This document shows positions 16,724 to 26,459 of a DNA stretch of 64,000 nt, one piece after another. Every line of letters begins with the position of its first letter. Within the stretch, counting starts at the first letter, position 1. The stretch spans positions 868,001-932,000 of the forward strand of contig CDRNVI010000044.1 in assembly GCA_977017575.1 (NCBI GenBank), in the 5' to 3' direction. A model generated the notes under the pieces. The model ran no database searches and was not told where the DNA came from. It saw only the letters and a program-made list of their open reading frames with translations. Source of the DNA: Paramoeba atlantica (Eukaryota > Discosea). A program made the position numbers and the translations under genes.

Positions 16724-19306
16724 TCATCCTTCTGCTGTTTTGCTGACCGTCTCATTCAAGACCCATATAAAATCGGCAAGTGTAACACACGCAGTTCCTA
16801 GGTTATACTCTTTCAAAGTATAAACCATGAACCGAAGCAAGAATTCACTTGAAGGATACAAATATACGGCTTGTGCGGCTCGATACCACGGTCTTGATTT
16901 CTGCTTTTGTTTAAAGAGTTCTTTTAGAACGTGCTCTTTCGCCGGATTCCTCTTGTGCTCAGAAGACAATTCTAGTGGACCAATAGAATTTTCCATCCCG
17001 TTAATTGGGGAGAGTATACTTTCTACATCACGTTCTGAGATATTTACATTGTCCAGCAAATCGAGCAAATCTTGTATCAAATCGGCTCTGAACACACCTG
17101 TACGTTTGGCTACGTCAAAAATGTTTTTTATTTCTCTACGCATCTCTGCGGGCGGATTTCTAATTCGCGGTTTACCAGAAAATAAATTGTACGTGCTGTT
17201 TTTAATTGCTCTACTAAACCGAACCCAGTGTATATGGATGTTAGAAGTTAAGGTCTCAATAACGTTTGTGGTGAGTTTTGTATCCGTCGCGTCGAATTTG
17301 GATACGATTTCCTGCTCTAGTCTCATGTAATTTTCTTCTATCAAACGGCACAACTCCGTACAGTCCCTTATTATGAACTCAGCATTTCGCAAAGTGGAAT
17401 CGATAGATAGATTTTCTTTCTTCTGTCGATTCGACTTCAATTTCATGTCAGAGATTTGACCTTTTAGTCCTTTGAGGTGAATTTTCAAGTTCCTGTGCTC
17501 ATAGTTTTTTTCTCCAACATGTTTCACTATTGCAGCGCACTCAGATTTCGCTTTTTCGGCTTCATTTTGAAGAATCTGGTTATCCTTTCCTGTCTCGCTT
17601 TTCTTGTGTCGCAGCGAATTAATTTTCGATTCCAATGCTTGTCCTATTTCATCCTCCTCGTCTAGTATGGTTTTAAGTTCACTAACACGAATTTTGTCCC
17701 GTTCTAGATCTTTATATTTCGAGGAAAGTGATGTCAAGCACTCGTGCAACAAAAGTTCTTTTTTCGCATTGGCTCGAGCCTTCTCAAGTATTCTTTCTTT
17801 CGCAACTTCATTCCTGTAGCGTTCGATCATTTCATAGAAATTCGCCGCGGAAATAACCTGATCTAAAGGCTGTATTCTGCAAGGAGAGCTTGCTGTGCTG
17901 TACCTTGAAAGCTGTCTAACGTAGCCCGCTCCAGCGTATGCCACTCTCGCCTCGGTGCACAAGCCCTCCATGGTATTCTTCAGGGAAAAATACTCTCGTT
18001 CCTGGGTCAATGAAAAGCTTCGATCGAGTGTTGGGACTTGGCGAAGATGTTTAATCCGATCTGCAAATCGAAGCGTTCCTAGAATTTCGCTATAATCTCT
18101 TAAAGTAGGTGATACATTTGCAATCAAAAGGATTCGAGATCGCGGGGAAATGAGAGATGGTCGCAGGATGCGGGTCAGTTTGCTTTCGCGAAAAGGAATG
18201 TGGCGAGCGTTGGAACATATGTCACGGACTACCTTTCCCAGCGCACTGAGCGACTTGTTTACGAATAAGGCTTCCGATAATTGTTTTCCTTCCGCACCTG
18301 ATCGTTTTATTCTTTCACTACCGGCAAGGTCAATAAAAGTAATTTTGTGTCGACTTCTAATCGAGTCTCGAAATGTTTGACTAGTATAAAAACTTATTTT
18401 TCCTGCATCTATGCGTTCGTCCAACAAATCATGATGAGACAGATCAAGTACAATGGTACCACTTCCTACGTCGGATTCTGTAAAGCGTGAAAATGCATCT
18501 AACTCATCAATTTCGAATGAAAAAATCGCATGCGATCGACTGGAGGCACGATTGGCTTGTGTTTGTGCCACTGACCTCGCTTTGTTTGCAATATTTAGAC
18601 AACTGATTACGTCACTGAGGCTAGCTACACGAATCAACGTTTTATTTATTAAGATGATATCCTCTTCTGATTCTCTAAATCCAATAATGCATCCGTCTTG
18701 CAAAAGGTCGCGAAATCGATCTTGGTAAACTTCAACAGCACTCATGTATATCTCTATTCTAAGATTAGGCTGCCGCCTTCGATGTTCTAAAAGCTTCGAA
18801 GCAACTCGAAGAAGGAGTCCGTTTTCGAAATCGGACTTCAGCAAGTTAGTTTCTACATGCAGTGAATGTTCCGTATGTATGAAGCCCTGACTGGTTAGCC
18901 GAGGATACATCTCTTCCAAATCGCGTTGTCGCCCACCTCCGAGCAGCGTGTAAGTTTTTCCGCTACCGGTTTGTCCGTATGCCATTATTGTTAGATCCTG
19001 ACCTGCAAATGCAGCAGCAGTCAAATCCTCGACGCATTCGTTAAAAACATTTTCTTGCGTGTCACACGTATCAAAGACATTGTCAAAAACAAAATCGTGC
19101 TCCTCTAAAACGGTCCCCCGGACATCGCGCTTAGTCAACAATAGGGTAGTGTCATCTACACCACGAACGCAGACGTTGTTATCTGTTTCATTATTGGGAC
19201 GCAGACAAGGACGTATGCGCGCAACTACACAAACTTTGCGTTCTCCGTTTTCGGCGTCTCTATTATTCAGACGTTGATTTCTTCCTGTCTCGCCGTAAAA
19301 ATTCAT
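16724..19306 (-). CDS. Kinesin with N-terminal motor
   Basis: A protein of 860 residues. The motor domain spans about residues 23-425: KVCVVARIRP at the first strand, P-loop GQTGSGKT at 111-118, switch I NRASSRSHAIF, switch II FIDLAGSERIKRSG, the run NKSLSALGKVV, and HIPFRESKLTRIL. The motor contains a few short inserts. Residues of roughly 490-660 are strongly charged and predicted coiled coil, so it is likely a dimer. The last 180 residues hold no domain I recognise. It should be an ATP-driven microtubule motor; N-terminal placement argues for plus-end movement. I cannot assign a kinesin subfamily. The start fits the motor N-terminus and follows an AG closely. Confidence 0.93.
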   Translation of the reverse strand: MNFYGETGRNQRLNNRDAENGERKVCVVARIRPCLRPNNETDNNVCVRGVDDTTLLLTKRDVRGTVLEEHDFVFDNVFDTCDTQENVFNECVEDLTAAAFAGQDLTIMAYGQTGSGKTYTLLGGGRQRDLEEMYPRLTSQGFIHTEHSLHVETNLLKSDFENGLLLRVASKLLEHRRRQPNLRIEIYMSAVEVYQDRFRDLLQDGCIIGFRESEEDIILINKTLIRVASLSDVISCLNIANKARSVAQTQANRASSRSHAIFSFEIDELDAFSRFTESDVGSGTIVLDLSHHDLLDERIDAGKISFYTSQTFRDSIRSRHKITFIDLAGSERIKRSGAEGKQLSEALFVNKSLSALGKVVRDICSNARHIPFRESKLTRILRPSLISPRSRILLIANVSPTLRDYSEILGTLRFADRIKHLRQVPTLDRSFSLTQEREYFSLKNTMEGLCTEARVAYAGAGYVRQLSRYSTASSPCRIQPLDQVISAANFYEMIERYRNEVAKERILEKARANAKKELLLHECLTSLSSKYKDLERDKIRVSELKTILDEEDEIGQALESKINSLRHKKSETGKDNQILQNEAEKAKSECAAIVKHVGEKNYEHRNLKIHLKGLKGQISDMKLKSNRQKKENLSIDSTLRNAEFIIRDCTELCRLIEENYMRLEQEIVSKFDATDTKLTTNVIETLTSNIHIHWVRFSRAIKNSTYNLFSGKPRIRNPPAEMRREIKNIFDVAKRTGVFRADLIQDLLDLLDNVNISERDVESILSPINGMENSIGPLELSSEHKRNPAKEHVLKELFKQKQKSRPWYRAAQAVYLYPSSEFLLRFMVYTLKEYNLGTACVTLADFIWVLNETVSKTAEG

Positions 19307-19515
19307 TTACTGTACTGCAGAGTAGTCGAAATAGGTAACTAGATTAATTGGAAGTTCTTATTGTACCGGACCAAGCCCCAAAAAATATATGGGCAGTAAG
19401 AAAGGTATGTGATCTAAATTGTATGAATGTACAATTTTTATCAATCTTATTTTTATCACACAAGCATGCATTGTAACAGGCATATTAAACCCAGTTATAC
19501 TACATACTCACCACA

Positions 19516-20484
19516 TTATGGGGAGCGTGTCGTGTCCTTTGTTAATCCAGAGAATGGTTGATTTCGGTTCCAGTAGATATCCCCCTTGCGGCGTCGCATG
19601 TCCTGCTCCAATTCAGTATAATCCTCGTGTTTGTCTGGTGGAATGCTATGCACATCAGTAGATTCTGTGCCAATAGAGGAATCACCGCCCCCTTCAAGCT
19701 CGCCAATGGGCGTTTCGCCGGCATTGGGGGCCACAATTTGGTGAGCTTCCTCAAATGTGGTATTGGACTCCTCAGCTGTACCTCGGTAAGTCTTACTTGA
19801 CGTCACGGATCCGCTGTATTTATAAAATTGTGAGACCTGTTCCTGCATGGCTGCAGCTAACATTTCTTTTGACTGTGATTTAGAGGTCAGATTAATTTTC
19901 ATCACTCGCCGAGTGTTAGGGTAGCCGAAAAGTGCCGGGGGGCGCACAGGAAGTCCCAATTTGAGTCTTTCTCGGCCTTCCACATTAGGTTCCAAAATAG
20001 AAAATATGTAATAGTGTTTGTATTTACTCATTTTTCGACATTTCTTTATGTGGACTAAATCGCCCTCAACGCATGCCATGTCTTCATCATGGGCAAAGTA
20101 TCTTCCTGTTTTAGCTACTCTTTGATTAAATTTGGGGTAGTAAACCATGTAGTTTGCGGCCACTACAGCTGTTTTTAACATGGAAGTAGAAACAACGTAG
20201 CCTATTTTGTCGGCGCCCCGAGCACTATTGAAAATAAGGGAAGTTGCATCATACGGCCATCCCATACGATGTGGCCGCGTCTTCATGACCCCGATTTGTG
20301 CAACATTAAGATGGGTCCGTCCCCGATTAGGGAAATGTCCTCTTCGGTACTTTTTCACGTATATTTTGTGCGTAGCAGGCCATACACGCCGCTGAACGTG
20401 TCCTCCGCGCTGAAGAACCTTCATATTTTTTTGTTCTGTGGAATAGTTCCACCATGGAAGCAGCCTAGAGCACACTCGAAACAT
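19516..20484 (-). CDS. Mitochondrial ribosomal protein uS17m (S17 family)
   Basis: A protein of 322 residues. The S17 OB-fold core lies at about residues 90-165: GYVVSTSMLKTAVVAANYMV, YYPKFNQRVAKTGRYFAHDE, VEGDLVHIKKCRKMSKYKHY, YIFSIL. These align block by block with bacterial S17 ('G.VvSdkM.KT.vV', 'K..+Y.aHDe', 'GD.V.I.e.RPlSK.K'). Bacterial S17 is about 85 residues, so this copy has an N-terminal extension (a likely mitochondrial leader starting MFRVCSRLLPWW) and a long hydrophilic C-terminal extension of about 150 residues. Such growth is typical of kinetoplastid mitoribosomal proteins. Role: small-subunit rRNA binding in the mitochondrion. Confidence 0.85.
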   Translation of the reverse strand: MFRVCSRLLPWWNYSTEQKNMKVLQRGGHVQRRVWPATHKIYVKKYRRGHFPNRGRTHLNVAQIGVMKTRPHRMGWPYDATSLIFNSARGADKIGYVVSTSMLKTAVVAANYMVYYPKFNQRVAKTGRYFAHDEDMACVEGDLVHIKKCRKMSKYKHYYIFSILEPNVEGRERLKLGLPVRPPALFGYPNTRRVMKINLTSKSQSKEMLAAAMQEQVSQFYKYSGSVTSSKTYRGTAEESNTTFEEAHQIVAPNAGETPIGELEGGGDSSIGTESTDVHSIPPDKHEDYTELEQDMRRRKGDIYWNRNQPFSGLTKDTTRSP

Positions 20485-20637
20485 ATAAAATAAACCTATG
20501 TATACTTAAATCATCGCGTTGGTATATCGTTTAGCCAAACTCGTGAAAGCAATATCGTACTCTCAATAACACAGAATACTGTTAAAAGATGTGTTCAAAA
20601 AAATTACGCAACACGCATTAAGATATCCTTCTCAAAG

Positions 20638-23496
20638 TCAAAAAACGTTTCTTCTGCCTTTAAAACCGGTTTTCTTTGGTCCCTCTCCCGTTGCCCCCAG
20701 CGGGCGCTTGACTGCTGTACGAGAAACTGTCGACAGTATTTCATCCGACGTTGGCTTCGAGTCATCCGATCCAGGCCGTTCATGCACCGTCACCTTGGAC
20801 ACGGTTAACCCTTGAGCTGCAGCCTGATCGCGATGGTTTGAGGCGAGTGAATTTCCGGTAGTTTGCTCCGTTTTGCTGCTCCGCTGTTCGTTCATGTTTC
20901 GAATATTAAGTAAATGGGGGGCTGCTTCTGCTACCCACTCAGGTTCTACCGCAGACACCATTGTCATGTATTCCCGGTCGCCGCTTGTGTGATGCATCTC
21001 GTGGTAAATAACATATGGTGGCATGGAAGCACCGGTCATGAGGGCGCTGGAGGGGTGGAGATGGGCAGGCACAGACCTTAGCAAAAGAGCACTGTATTGG
21101 GTAAGTGCGTTTCGTCTAGCGACATGAATGTAGTGAGAAAACGCTAAAGCCTTTCGTATCGCATCCAAATGTCTCCCACACGATTTCACAGGATATTTCA
21201 GTCGTAATAGTGTATCCCTAAGTTGCTCTCGAACGAGGTCAATTTGTCTTAGGATACCTTCATTAAGGTTATGACGGTGAATCCAGGAAGCATCATGTCG
21301 ATTCTTTACATAATTCTCGTATATGTTCAAGAGAGTGAGATGATCACTTTCGAATACAAAAAACTTCTCCCTAGCCATGATAGCCTTCTCAATATCTCCA
21401 CTTGGGGGCAAGAAAAGTTTTCGGTAATCAACGCTTAGTACAGCGCTGATGGTAATGGCCTCTTCCGTACACTCAAAGCTGATAGATGCCTCCAGAAACT
21501 TGGCAAGCAATGTATCCAGCGGAAGATCAACCATCAGACGCCCTGTGGAAGTCAGTTTTCCCTCAGAATCGAGAACCTTGAGCCTCCAAAGTTCTAGCAT
21601 TGATTTATTCAAGCTTTTGGGCGGCGGTGCGTCCATTAATGGGAAGCTTCCGATGTCATTTACCTCCAAGGAATTGATTAGTAGAACCACGTGACACATA
21701 TCAGTGCGTTGAATTTCGGGTGTTGTGTATTGGTACATGTCATTTTCGTATTGGTTTTCGGTGTACAGTCTATAGCACCATCCTTCCCTGGTACGCCCTG
21801 CCCGACCTGCACGTTGATCAGCTTGTGCTTGACATATGGGGTACACCTTTAATGTGTTCAGCCCAAGACTAGGAACATACTGCTTTATTTTGCAAAAACC
21901 ACAGTCAACTACAAACTGAATGCCCTCAATTGTCAATGAGGTTTCAGCGATATTTGTAGCAACAACGCACTTCCGTTTCCCTTCTGGGGCCGGTAGAAAC
22001 ATTTTCACTTGGTGAGTCGTTGACATTAGCGAATACACGGGAATAATTACAATATTATCCGCATGCTTTGGACTATATCTCCGCAGACGTTCTCCGAGAA
22101 GATATGTGACACAATTCACGTCCTCTTGTCCGGTCATAAACACAAGAATGTCTCCTGGCATTTCCTTTTTTACGTGAATCTCCATTGCTGTAAGTACTGC
22201 TTGCTCGATGTAATCAGAAACAGGAGATGGTGCGTGTTTCACATGAACCTTAAAAGTTCTACCCGGTATCTGAAAAAGAGGAGCTCCGTTGAAAAACTGA
22301 ACAAAACGTTCTGGGTTCAACGTTGCTGAAGAAATAATCACTCGAAAATCCCTCCTATAACCCAAAACTCTCTTCATAACGCCAAGCAACAAATCCGTAT
22401 CCAGAGAACGTTCGTGGGCCTCATCCAGTATCACACACGAGTACCGGTCCAAGTACAAATCCTGCACGGCTTCTCGCAGTAACACCCCATCCGTGACGTA
22501 ACGAATCCGTGTAGCCGGCGTACAGCAATCCTCGAAACGAATCGCGTACCCGACCGTATCTCCGAGCGCCGTTCCCACCTCCTCCGCCACCCGTTTCGCC
22601 ACCGCAACCGCCGCCGCTCGACGAGGCTGTGTACACCCCACCATCCCCCCTTCCGTGTACCCCCCCTCCATCAGGTACTGCGCCAGCTGCGTAGTCTTCC
22701 CACACCCCGTCTCCCCACTCACCACCAGCACCGGATTCTCCCGCACCGCCTGGAGAAACGCCCCCCGATGGGCGTGCACCGGAAGTTCCCTTCGCACCTT
22801 TTCCATCTCCTCTCTTGACCTTCCCCTTGTGTTGTGTACCTTTTCCATGGCCCTCCCCAAGGAGGGCTGCGCGTGGGTCGTTTCCTCTTCTTTTTCTTTT
22901 TCTTCTTGTTCTTCTTCTCCCTCCCCACGCCCTCCCTCCAGCCTTTGCCCCTCCCCTTTGCCCCCTCGCGGGTCCATCTCCCGTAACTCACGGGTTTGCC
23001 GCAGCCGCTGCTGGAGCTGCCGGTAGCCGCGTAAGCTCTCGGACCCGTTCAGCGCGGAGAGCGCGAGCGCACTGCGGGGGTCTCGAAAGAGAGACACGGG
23101 TTGGGGCGCCTCGGGGGTGTCCGGGTCCTGGGGGGCGCCAGCGTGCGGGAGACGCATAAACGGGGGGGACCAGGCCTCCGGTTTCGCGGTCAGCACCACA
23201 GGCGTGTCCTCCTCGGTCTCCACCACGGGGTGAAAGGGGTTTGGAGGTTGCGAAGGAGTGGTCAATCGGGTCGATGCCTCATGGGGGAGAGAGACCCGGG
23301 GAAAGGGGTCGCGGGGAAAGGGGTCGCGTGAGGTACGTAAGGACTGGAGGACGTTCTGTTCTCGTGTTTTGTAGTGATGATCTAAGGAGGGGTGGGTCTC
23401 ATGGACGGTAACGGATTCGAGAACGGTGTCATCTTCACGATCGTACCATGTGGTGTCCGATAAGCGGTCAAGGGGGGTCTCCGCATGTTGTGCCAT
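20638..23496 (-). CDS. DHX38: PRP16/DHX38-type DEAH-box spliceosomal ATPase
   Basis: A protein of 952 residues. Motifs in order: GETGCGKT (I), CTQPRRAAA (Ia), DEAHERS (II), SSATL (III), FMTGQEDV (IV), TNIAETSLTI (V), QRAGRAGR (VI). The HA2/OB region reads TSTGRLMVDLPLD, REKFFVFESDHLTLLNIYEN, SCGRHLDAIRK, HLHPSSAL and YMTMVSAVEPEWVAE. Those last blocks fit PRP16 better than PRP2, PRP22 or PRP43. The N-terminus has TTWYDRED, like the DWY..DE element of DHX38. PRP16 drives the remodelling step between the two catalytic steps of splicing. In this organism trans-splicing is the likely main substrate. The N-terminal half (about 22400-23450) is clearly more GC-rich than the surroundings. Confidence 0.85.
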   Translation of the reverse strand: MAQHAETPLDRLSDTTWYDREDDTVLESVTVHETHPSLDHHYKTREQNVLQSLRTSRDPFPRDPFPRVSLPHEASTRLTTPSQPPNPFHPVVETEEDTPVVLTAKPEAWSPPFMRLPHAGAPQDPDTPEAPQPVSLFRDPRSALALSALNGSESLRGYRQLQQRLRQTRELREMDPRGGKGEGQRLEGGRGEGEEEQEEKEKEEETTHAQPSLGRAMEKVHNTRGRSREEMEKVRRELPVHAHRGAFLQAVRENPVLVVSGETGCGKTTQLAQYLMEGGYTEGGMVGCTQPRRAAAVAVAKRVAEEVGTALGDTVGYAIRFEDCCTPATRIRYVTDGVLLREAVQDLYLDRYSCVILDEAHERSLDTDLLLGVMKRVLGYRRDFRVIISSATLNPERFVQFFNGAPLFQIPGRTFKVHVKHAPSPVSDYIEQAVLTAMEIHVKKEMPGDILVFMTGQEDVNCVTYLLGERLRRYSPKHADNIVIIPVYSLMSTTHQVKMFLPAPEGKRKCVVATNIAETSLTIEGIQFVVDCGFCKIKQYVPSLGLNTLKVYPICQAQADQRAGRAGRTREGWCYRLYTENQYENDMYQYTTPEIQRTDMCHVVLLINSLEVNDIGSFPLMDAPPPKSLNKSMLELWRLKVLDSEGKLTSTGRLMVDLPLDTLLAKFLEASISFECTEEAITISAVLSVDYRKLFLPPSGDIEKAIMAREKFFVFESDHLTLLNIYENYVKNRHDASWIHRHNLNEGILRQIDLVREQLRDTLLRLKYPVKSCGRHLDAIRKALAFSHYIHVARRNALTQYSALLLRSVPAHLHPSSALMTGASMPPYVIYHEMHHTSGDREYMTMVSAVEPEWVAEAAPHLLNIRNMNEQRSSKTEQTTGNSLASNHRDQAAAQGLTVSKVTVHERPGSDDSKPTSDEILSTVSRTAVKRPLGATGEGPKKTGFKGRRNVF

Positions 23497-23889
23497 TGTT
23501 TTGCCTTTTTCAGCGGATGAATTCTATAACGACGTAGTTTTCTCCGGCGTACGTTTCTCGATCCATGCGCATTTTTTATGCCTTGCTGTCCTGTACTAGA
23601 AAAATAGTTGTGAAAAACAATGGAGAATATTTTTATAGAAAAATGAATTAAAACACTTGTATTATTAATTGCGTGAACATCGGTGGAATGTAAAACGTAG
23701 AATGTAAATAGCCATATAGTTCCACATACAACGTACGAGTACATTGATAAATCTAAAGAAATCACTGATATTGTTTCGTCCGCATAAAATGATCGGAGTG
23801 TTTGCTTTATTGACGCGCGGTATTTCTACAGCGTAGTACGTATCACTTAAAATATAATATATAAAATACAATAGAATTCTTCAAAGATT
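23497..23889. other. AT-rich spacer between Mago and PRP16
   Basis: No gene or shared repeat seen. A minus-strand frame of 127 codons (23382-23765) overlaps the PRP16 start and has no recognisable motif, so I treat it as chance. Confidence 0.45.
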
Positions 23890-24453
23890 CTAAATTGGTT
23901 TGATACGAAAGTGTGTGCTAATCAAGGCAAAGATTAACGCCTTGAGGTCTTGGGATAAATAATAAAATATTTTCAAGCCTTCCGCGTCTGTACAGCATTC
24001 TACCTCAGACAAAGTACCAAGTTTTTCTGTGGTGTACGACGCAGTTTGCGTACCGAGTCGAATTTCCAAATGTTGTCTTCCCGTACGGCCAGCCTTCGGC
24101 CACTTCTTGTCGTTGTACTCTAAAAGTTTGCTATCGCATATGATCTTACGAATCTGGTACAGTATCAAACCCCCGCATACAACATCTTTTTGAATCAACC
24201 CATCTTTCTTATATTCACTCTGATTCACATAGTGCAACAATCCCGTATTAGCCACAGTGAATTGAAGAAACTCATGGCCGTATCGTCCGCGATGCCCCAC
24301 GTAAAATTTTACGAAAAAGTTTGATAAATCCACTGGTTCTTCATCTTCATCAAAAACAAAATGAGATGGCGCGGAAAGAACAACGGATGCCATCGTATCA
24401 GTGGGATTCTCTGAGTCCCCAGTGCCCTGATTTTCAGTTGTAAGGTCTGTCAT
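23890..24453 (-). CDS. MAGOH: Mago nashi, exon junction complex core subunit
   Basis: A protein of 187 residues. Family blocks are FFVKFYVGHRGRYGHEFLQF, LLHYVNQSEYKKDGLIQKDV, LILYQIRKIICDSKLLEYND, WPKAGRTGRQHLEIRLG and the C-terminal DLKALIFALISTHFRIKPI. The end of human Mago is 'FSLIGLHFKIKPI', so the C-terminus is complete. An acidic N-terminal extension of about 40 residues precedes the core. An insertion, GRTGRQHLEIRL, sits where others have 'D..GRQELEI'. Mago pairs with Y14 and eIF4A3; a candidate eIF4A3 lies 5 kb upstream in the same unit. A TATTATAG acceptor-like site ends 20 nt before the ATG. Confidence 0.95.
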   Translation of the reverse strand: MTDLTTENQGTGDSENPTDTMASVVLSAPSHFVFDEDEEPVDLSNFFVKFYVGHRGRYGHEFLQFTVANTGLLHYVNQSEYKKDGLIQKDVVCGGLILYQIRKIICDSKLLEYNDKKWPKAGRTGRQHLEIRLGTQTASYTTEKLGTLSEVECCTDAEGLKIFYYLSQDLKALIFALISTHFRIKPI

Positions 24454-24473
24454 GTGAGTAGCAGAAAATCAGT

Positions 24474-24475
24474 CT
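24474..24475 (-). promoter_or_regulatory. Candidate trans-splice acceptor for Mago
   Basis: The AG of TATTATAG on the minus strand lies 20 nt before the Mago ATG. It fits a euglenozoan spliced-leader acceptor; no transcript evidence is available. Confidence 0.35.
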
Positions 24476-24668
24476 ATAATAGCAATGCAACATACTTATG
24501 TTAGTACGTAAAATAATGCTATTCTAAAGCCGCTAGTGCTATTCTATTTTTTAAGCTAAAATTCGATTCCAGTTTTCTTTAAAAATGGTATGCGGCCACG
24601 TAATTTAGTGTCTGAATCATCATTTTTTGCTACGTATTCATTTATGCCACTCGATATACAGGACTAAA

Positions 24669-26459
24669 TTACACTCTACCAAATTGGTTTCGCAAGTTCT
24701 TCTCATAGTCGGATGCGTGAGCAAGCTCTTTTGTAGCTACTTGAATTCGATGCTTTGCCGCATTAGATTCTGTTTCCCTCATGTGCTCAAAAACGACCGC
24801 TTGCATTCGGAGATCCTTGTACTCTTTAATAGTATCCTTAAGACGTTTTTCGAGATAATTAAATTGCAATGCACTATTTTTATCCCGGACGGAAGACTGT
24901 TGATCGGGGGTACAGATGTTTGCTCTCAATTTACTATTATGCCTTTGCAAAGCAGTAGTAACATCTGAAATACTCAATGAATTTCTTTGTTCATCCATGT
25001 TTTCAAACCGATTTTTGGTCTCAGCAAATTTCATATTTTCGTATTCAATTAGCTTGAAACTTCTTTCACGCTGTGCAGCGGTGATACATGTGGGCTGCAA
25101 AAGTTCATTGTGGACAAGTTCAGTAGGAGAAAGGTTTTTAGTGTGCTTGTTTTCGTGTGAAGAAAATGTTTTATCGTCCGCTGATTTCTCACTTTTTTTA
25201 ATCTGCCGAACATCTTCCTCACCCACATATTGGTCTTGGCGCTGGGACGGCCCTCTCGTTAAATCCGTCATATTCTCAGGAAATGGCTGAGCACCAGAGA
25301 CTGGCACTATGGGAATTACCATCTCTAGATCTTTTAGAAAGGTCGGAATAAGGCTCGATCCATCTATATTACGAAGCGCAACACTATCAGTTACACGTTT
25401 TGAAAATGTTTCCGACATAAAGTTATTTTTCTGTTGGTTTTTATCGAGGGACTCCTCCTCGGCGTCATCGAATTCAAAGCGAGGAACAACAGGAAATGGA
25501 TGTGTCGTATTTCTCTCGTCTTTTATCACTTTCTCACTATCGGAGGAGACTGTGGGGGTTTCGGGGCGATGGCTACCATGCGACGTAGCTTGCTGTTGCG
25601 AGTCCTTACGTAGAGACTTGGTCTTTTCACCTTCTAAAATGCGAATGTCTAACACAGGCGTCGTGTTGTCAATCACTGGATTTAAGCTATCATGAGAATC
25701 CGAAAATGCTGCGCGAGACAAAACAGAGTCGCGCAATATTTGCTTTTCTACCTGTTCTTCATACGTCGCAGCAGTTTCGCCTTCTACTAACATGGGGGCA
25801 CCTTCTGAATTCAAAATTCTTTTCCGTAGCACACGGCGCTCCGCCTCTGTTGTCTCATCCTTCGCAATTAACCCTGCCTGCCGTAATTCTCTCTCCCGCT
25901 GTAGTTTGCTAAGACCCCGGGCTTGCGCGATTATCGACTCCTTATGTTTGCGCTTATCCTTCCGACTTTGGACGTTCGCAAGTCGTGCTCGTCCCTCTGC
26001 AAGCATCGCTTCTTCGTCCGCATCCAAATCTATGGCGTCCGGTATTGGCGGCTGCGTGTGTGGATATGACGCCTCAGCTCGAAAAAGCGAAGGAGAATCC
26101 ACATCTGGATTTTCCCCTTTCTCTGAGGTCCACTCGTTTTGTAGCAATTCTTCATAACGGGAGAGACACTGTTGAGCACTGCGTCCCATGGACTGGCCAA
26201 TCGTTCTCCACTGCTGTGGAAACCGTCTAATATTTTCAATCAACTGAATGTCCTCCTCGGAAGTCCAATTGTGTTTCTTAAGCCGTGGATCTAAATATTC
26301 TGACCACCGAGCCCGACACTGTTTCGGGGTTTTATAGCGCAGCACGGAGGAGATGCGAGACCAGTCGTTAGTGCCGTACTTCATAACAAACGCCGTAAGA
26401 AGCTGGTCCTCCGAGTTGCGCCAAGTAGAACGCCTCGGGTCGTTGAGGTTGCTAAACAT
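24669..26459 (-). CDS. CDC5L: CDC5/CEF1, Myb-type core of the Prp19-associated complex
   Basis: A protein of 596 residues. Two Myb repeats open it: STWRNSEDQLLTAFVMKYGT with ARWSEYLDP, and NWTSEEDIQLIENIRRFP with WRTIGQSMGRSAQQCLSRYE. The conserved block after the Myb repeats follows: DAIDLDADEEAMLAEGRARL, ANVQSRKDKRK and LSKLQRERELRQAGL. All match CDC5L in order. The middle is hydrophilic and poorly conserved; the C-terminal 100 residues form a coiled coil. Yeast and human proteins run 590-800 residues, so this is full length. CDC5 is a core part of the active spliceosome. The pyrimidine-rich leader runs right into the ATG, and the nearest AG after it falls inside the coding region (ATGTTTAG), so the leader junction must lie further upstream. 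Confidence 0.93.
   Translation of the reverse strand: MFSNLNDPRRSTWRNSEDQLLTAFVMKYGTNDWSRISSVLRYKTPKQCRARWSEYLDPRLKKHNWTSEEDIQLIENIRRFPQQWRTIGQSMGRSAQQCLSRYEELLQNEWTSEKGENPDVDSPSLFRAEASYPHTQPPIPDAIDLDADEEAMLAEGRARLANVQSRKDKRKHKESIIAQARGLSKLQRERELRQAGLIAKDETTEAERRVLRKRILNSEGAPMLVEGETAATYEEQVEKQILRDSVLSRAAFSDSHDSLNPVIDNTTPVLDIRILEGEKTKSLRKDSQQQATSHGSHRPETPTVSSDSEKVIKDERNTTHPFPVVPRFEFDDAEEESLDKNQQKNNFMSETFSKRVTDSVALRNIDGSSLIPTFLKDLEMVIPIVPVSGAQPFPENMTDLTRGPSQRQDQYVGEEDVRQIKKSEKSADDKTFSSHENKHTKNLSPTELVHNELLQPTCITAAQRERSFKLIEYENMKFAETKNRFENMDEQRNSLSISDVTTALQRHNSKLRANICTPDQQSSVRDKNSALQFNYLEKRLKDTIKEYKDLRMQAVVFEHMRETESNAAKHRIQVATKELAHASDYEKNLRNQFGRV

Noticed and set aside
20638-23496. PRP2 (DHX16) or PRP43 identity for the DEAH helicase
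   Set aside because: The C-terminal blocks around SCGRHLDAIRK, HLHPSSAL and AVEPEWVAE fit PRP16 better.
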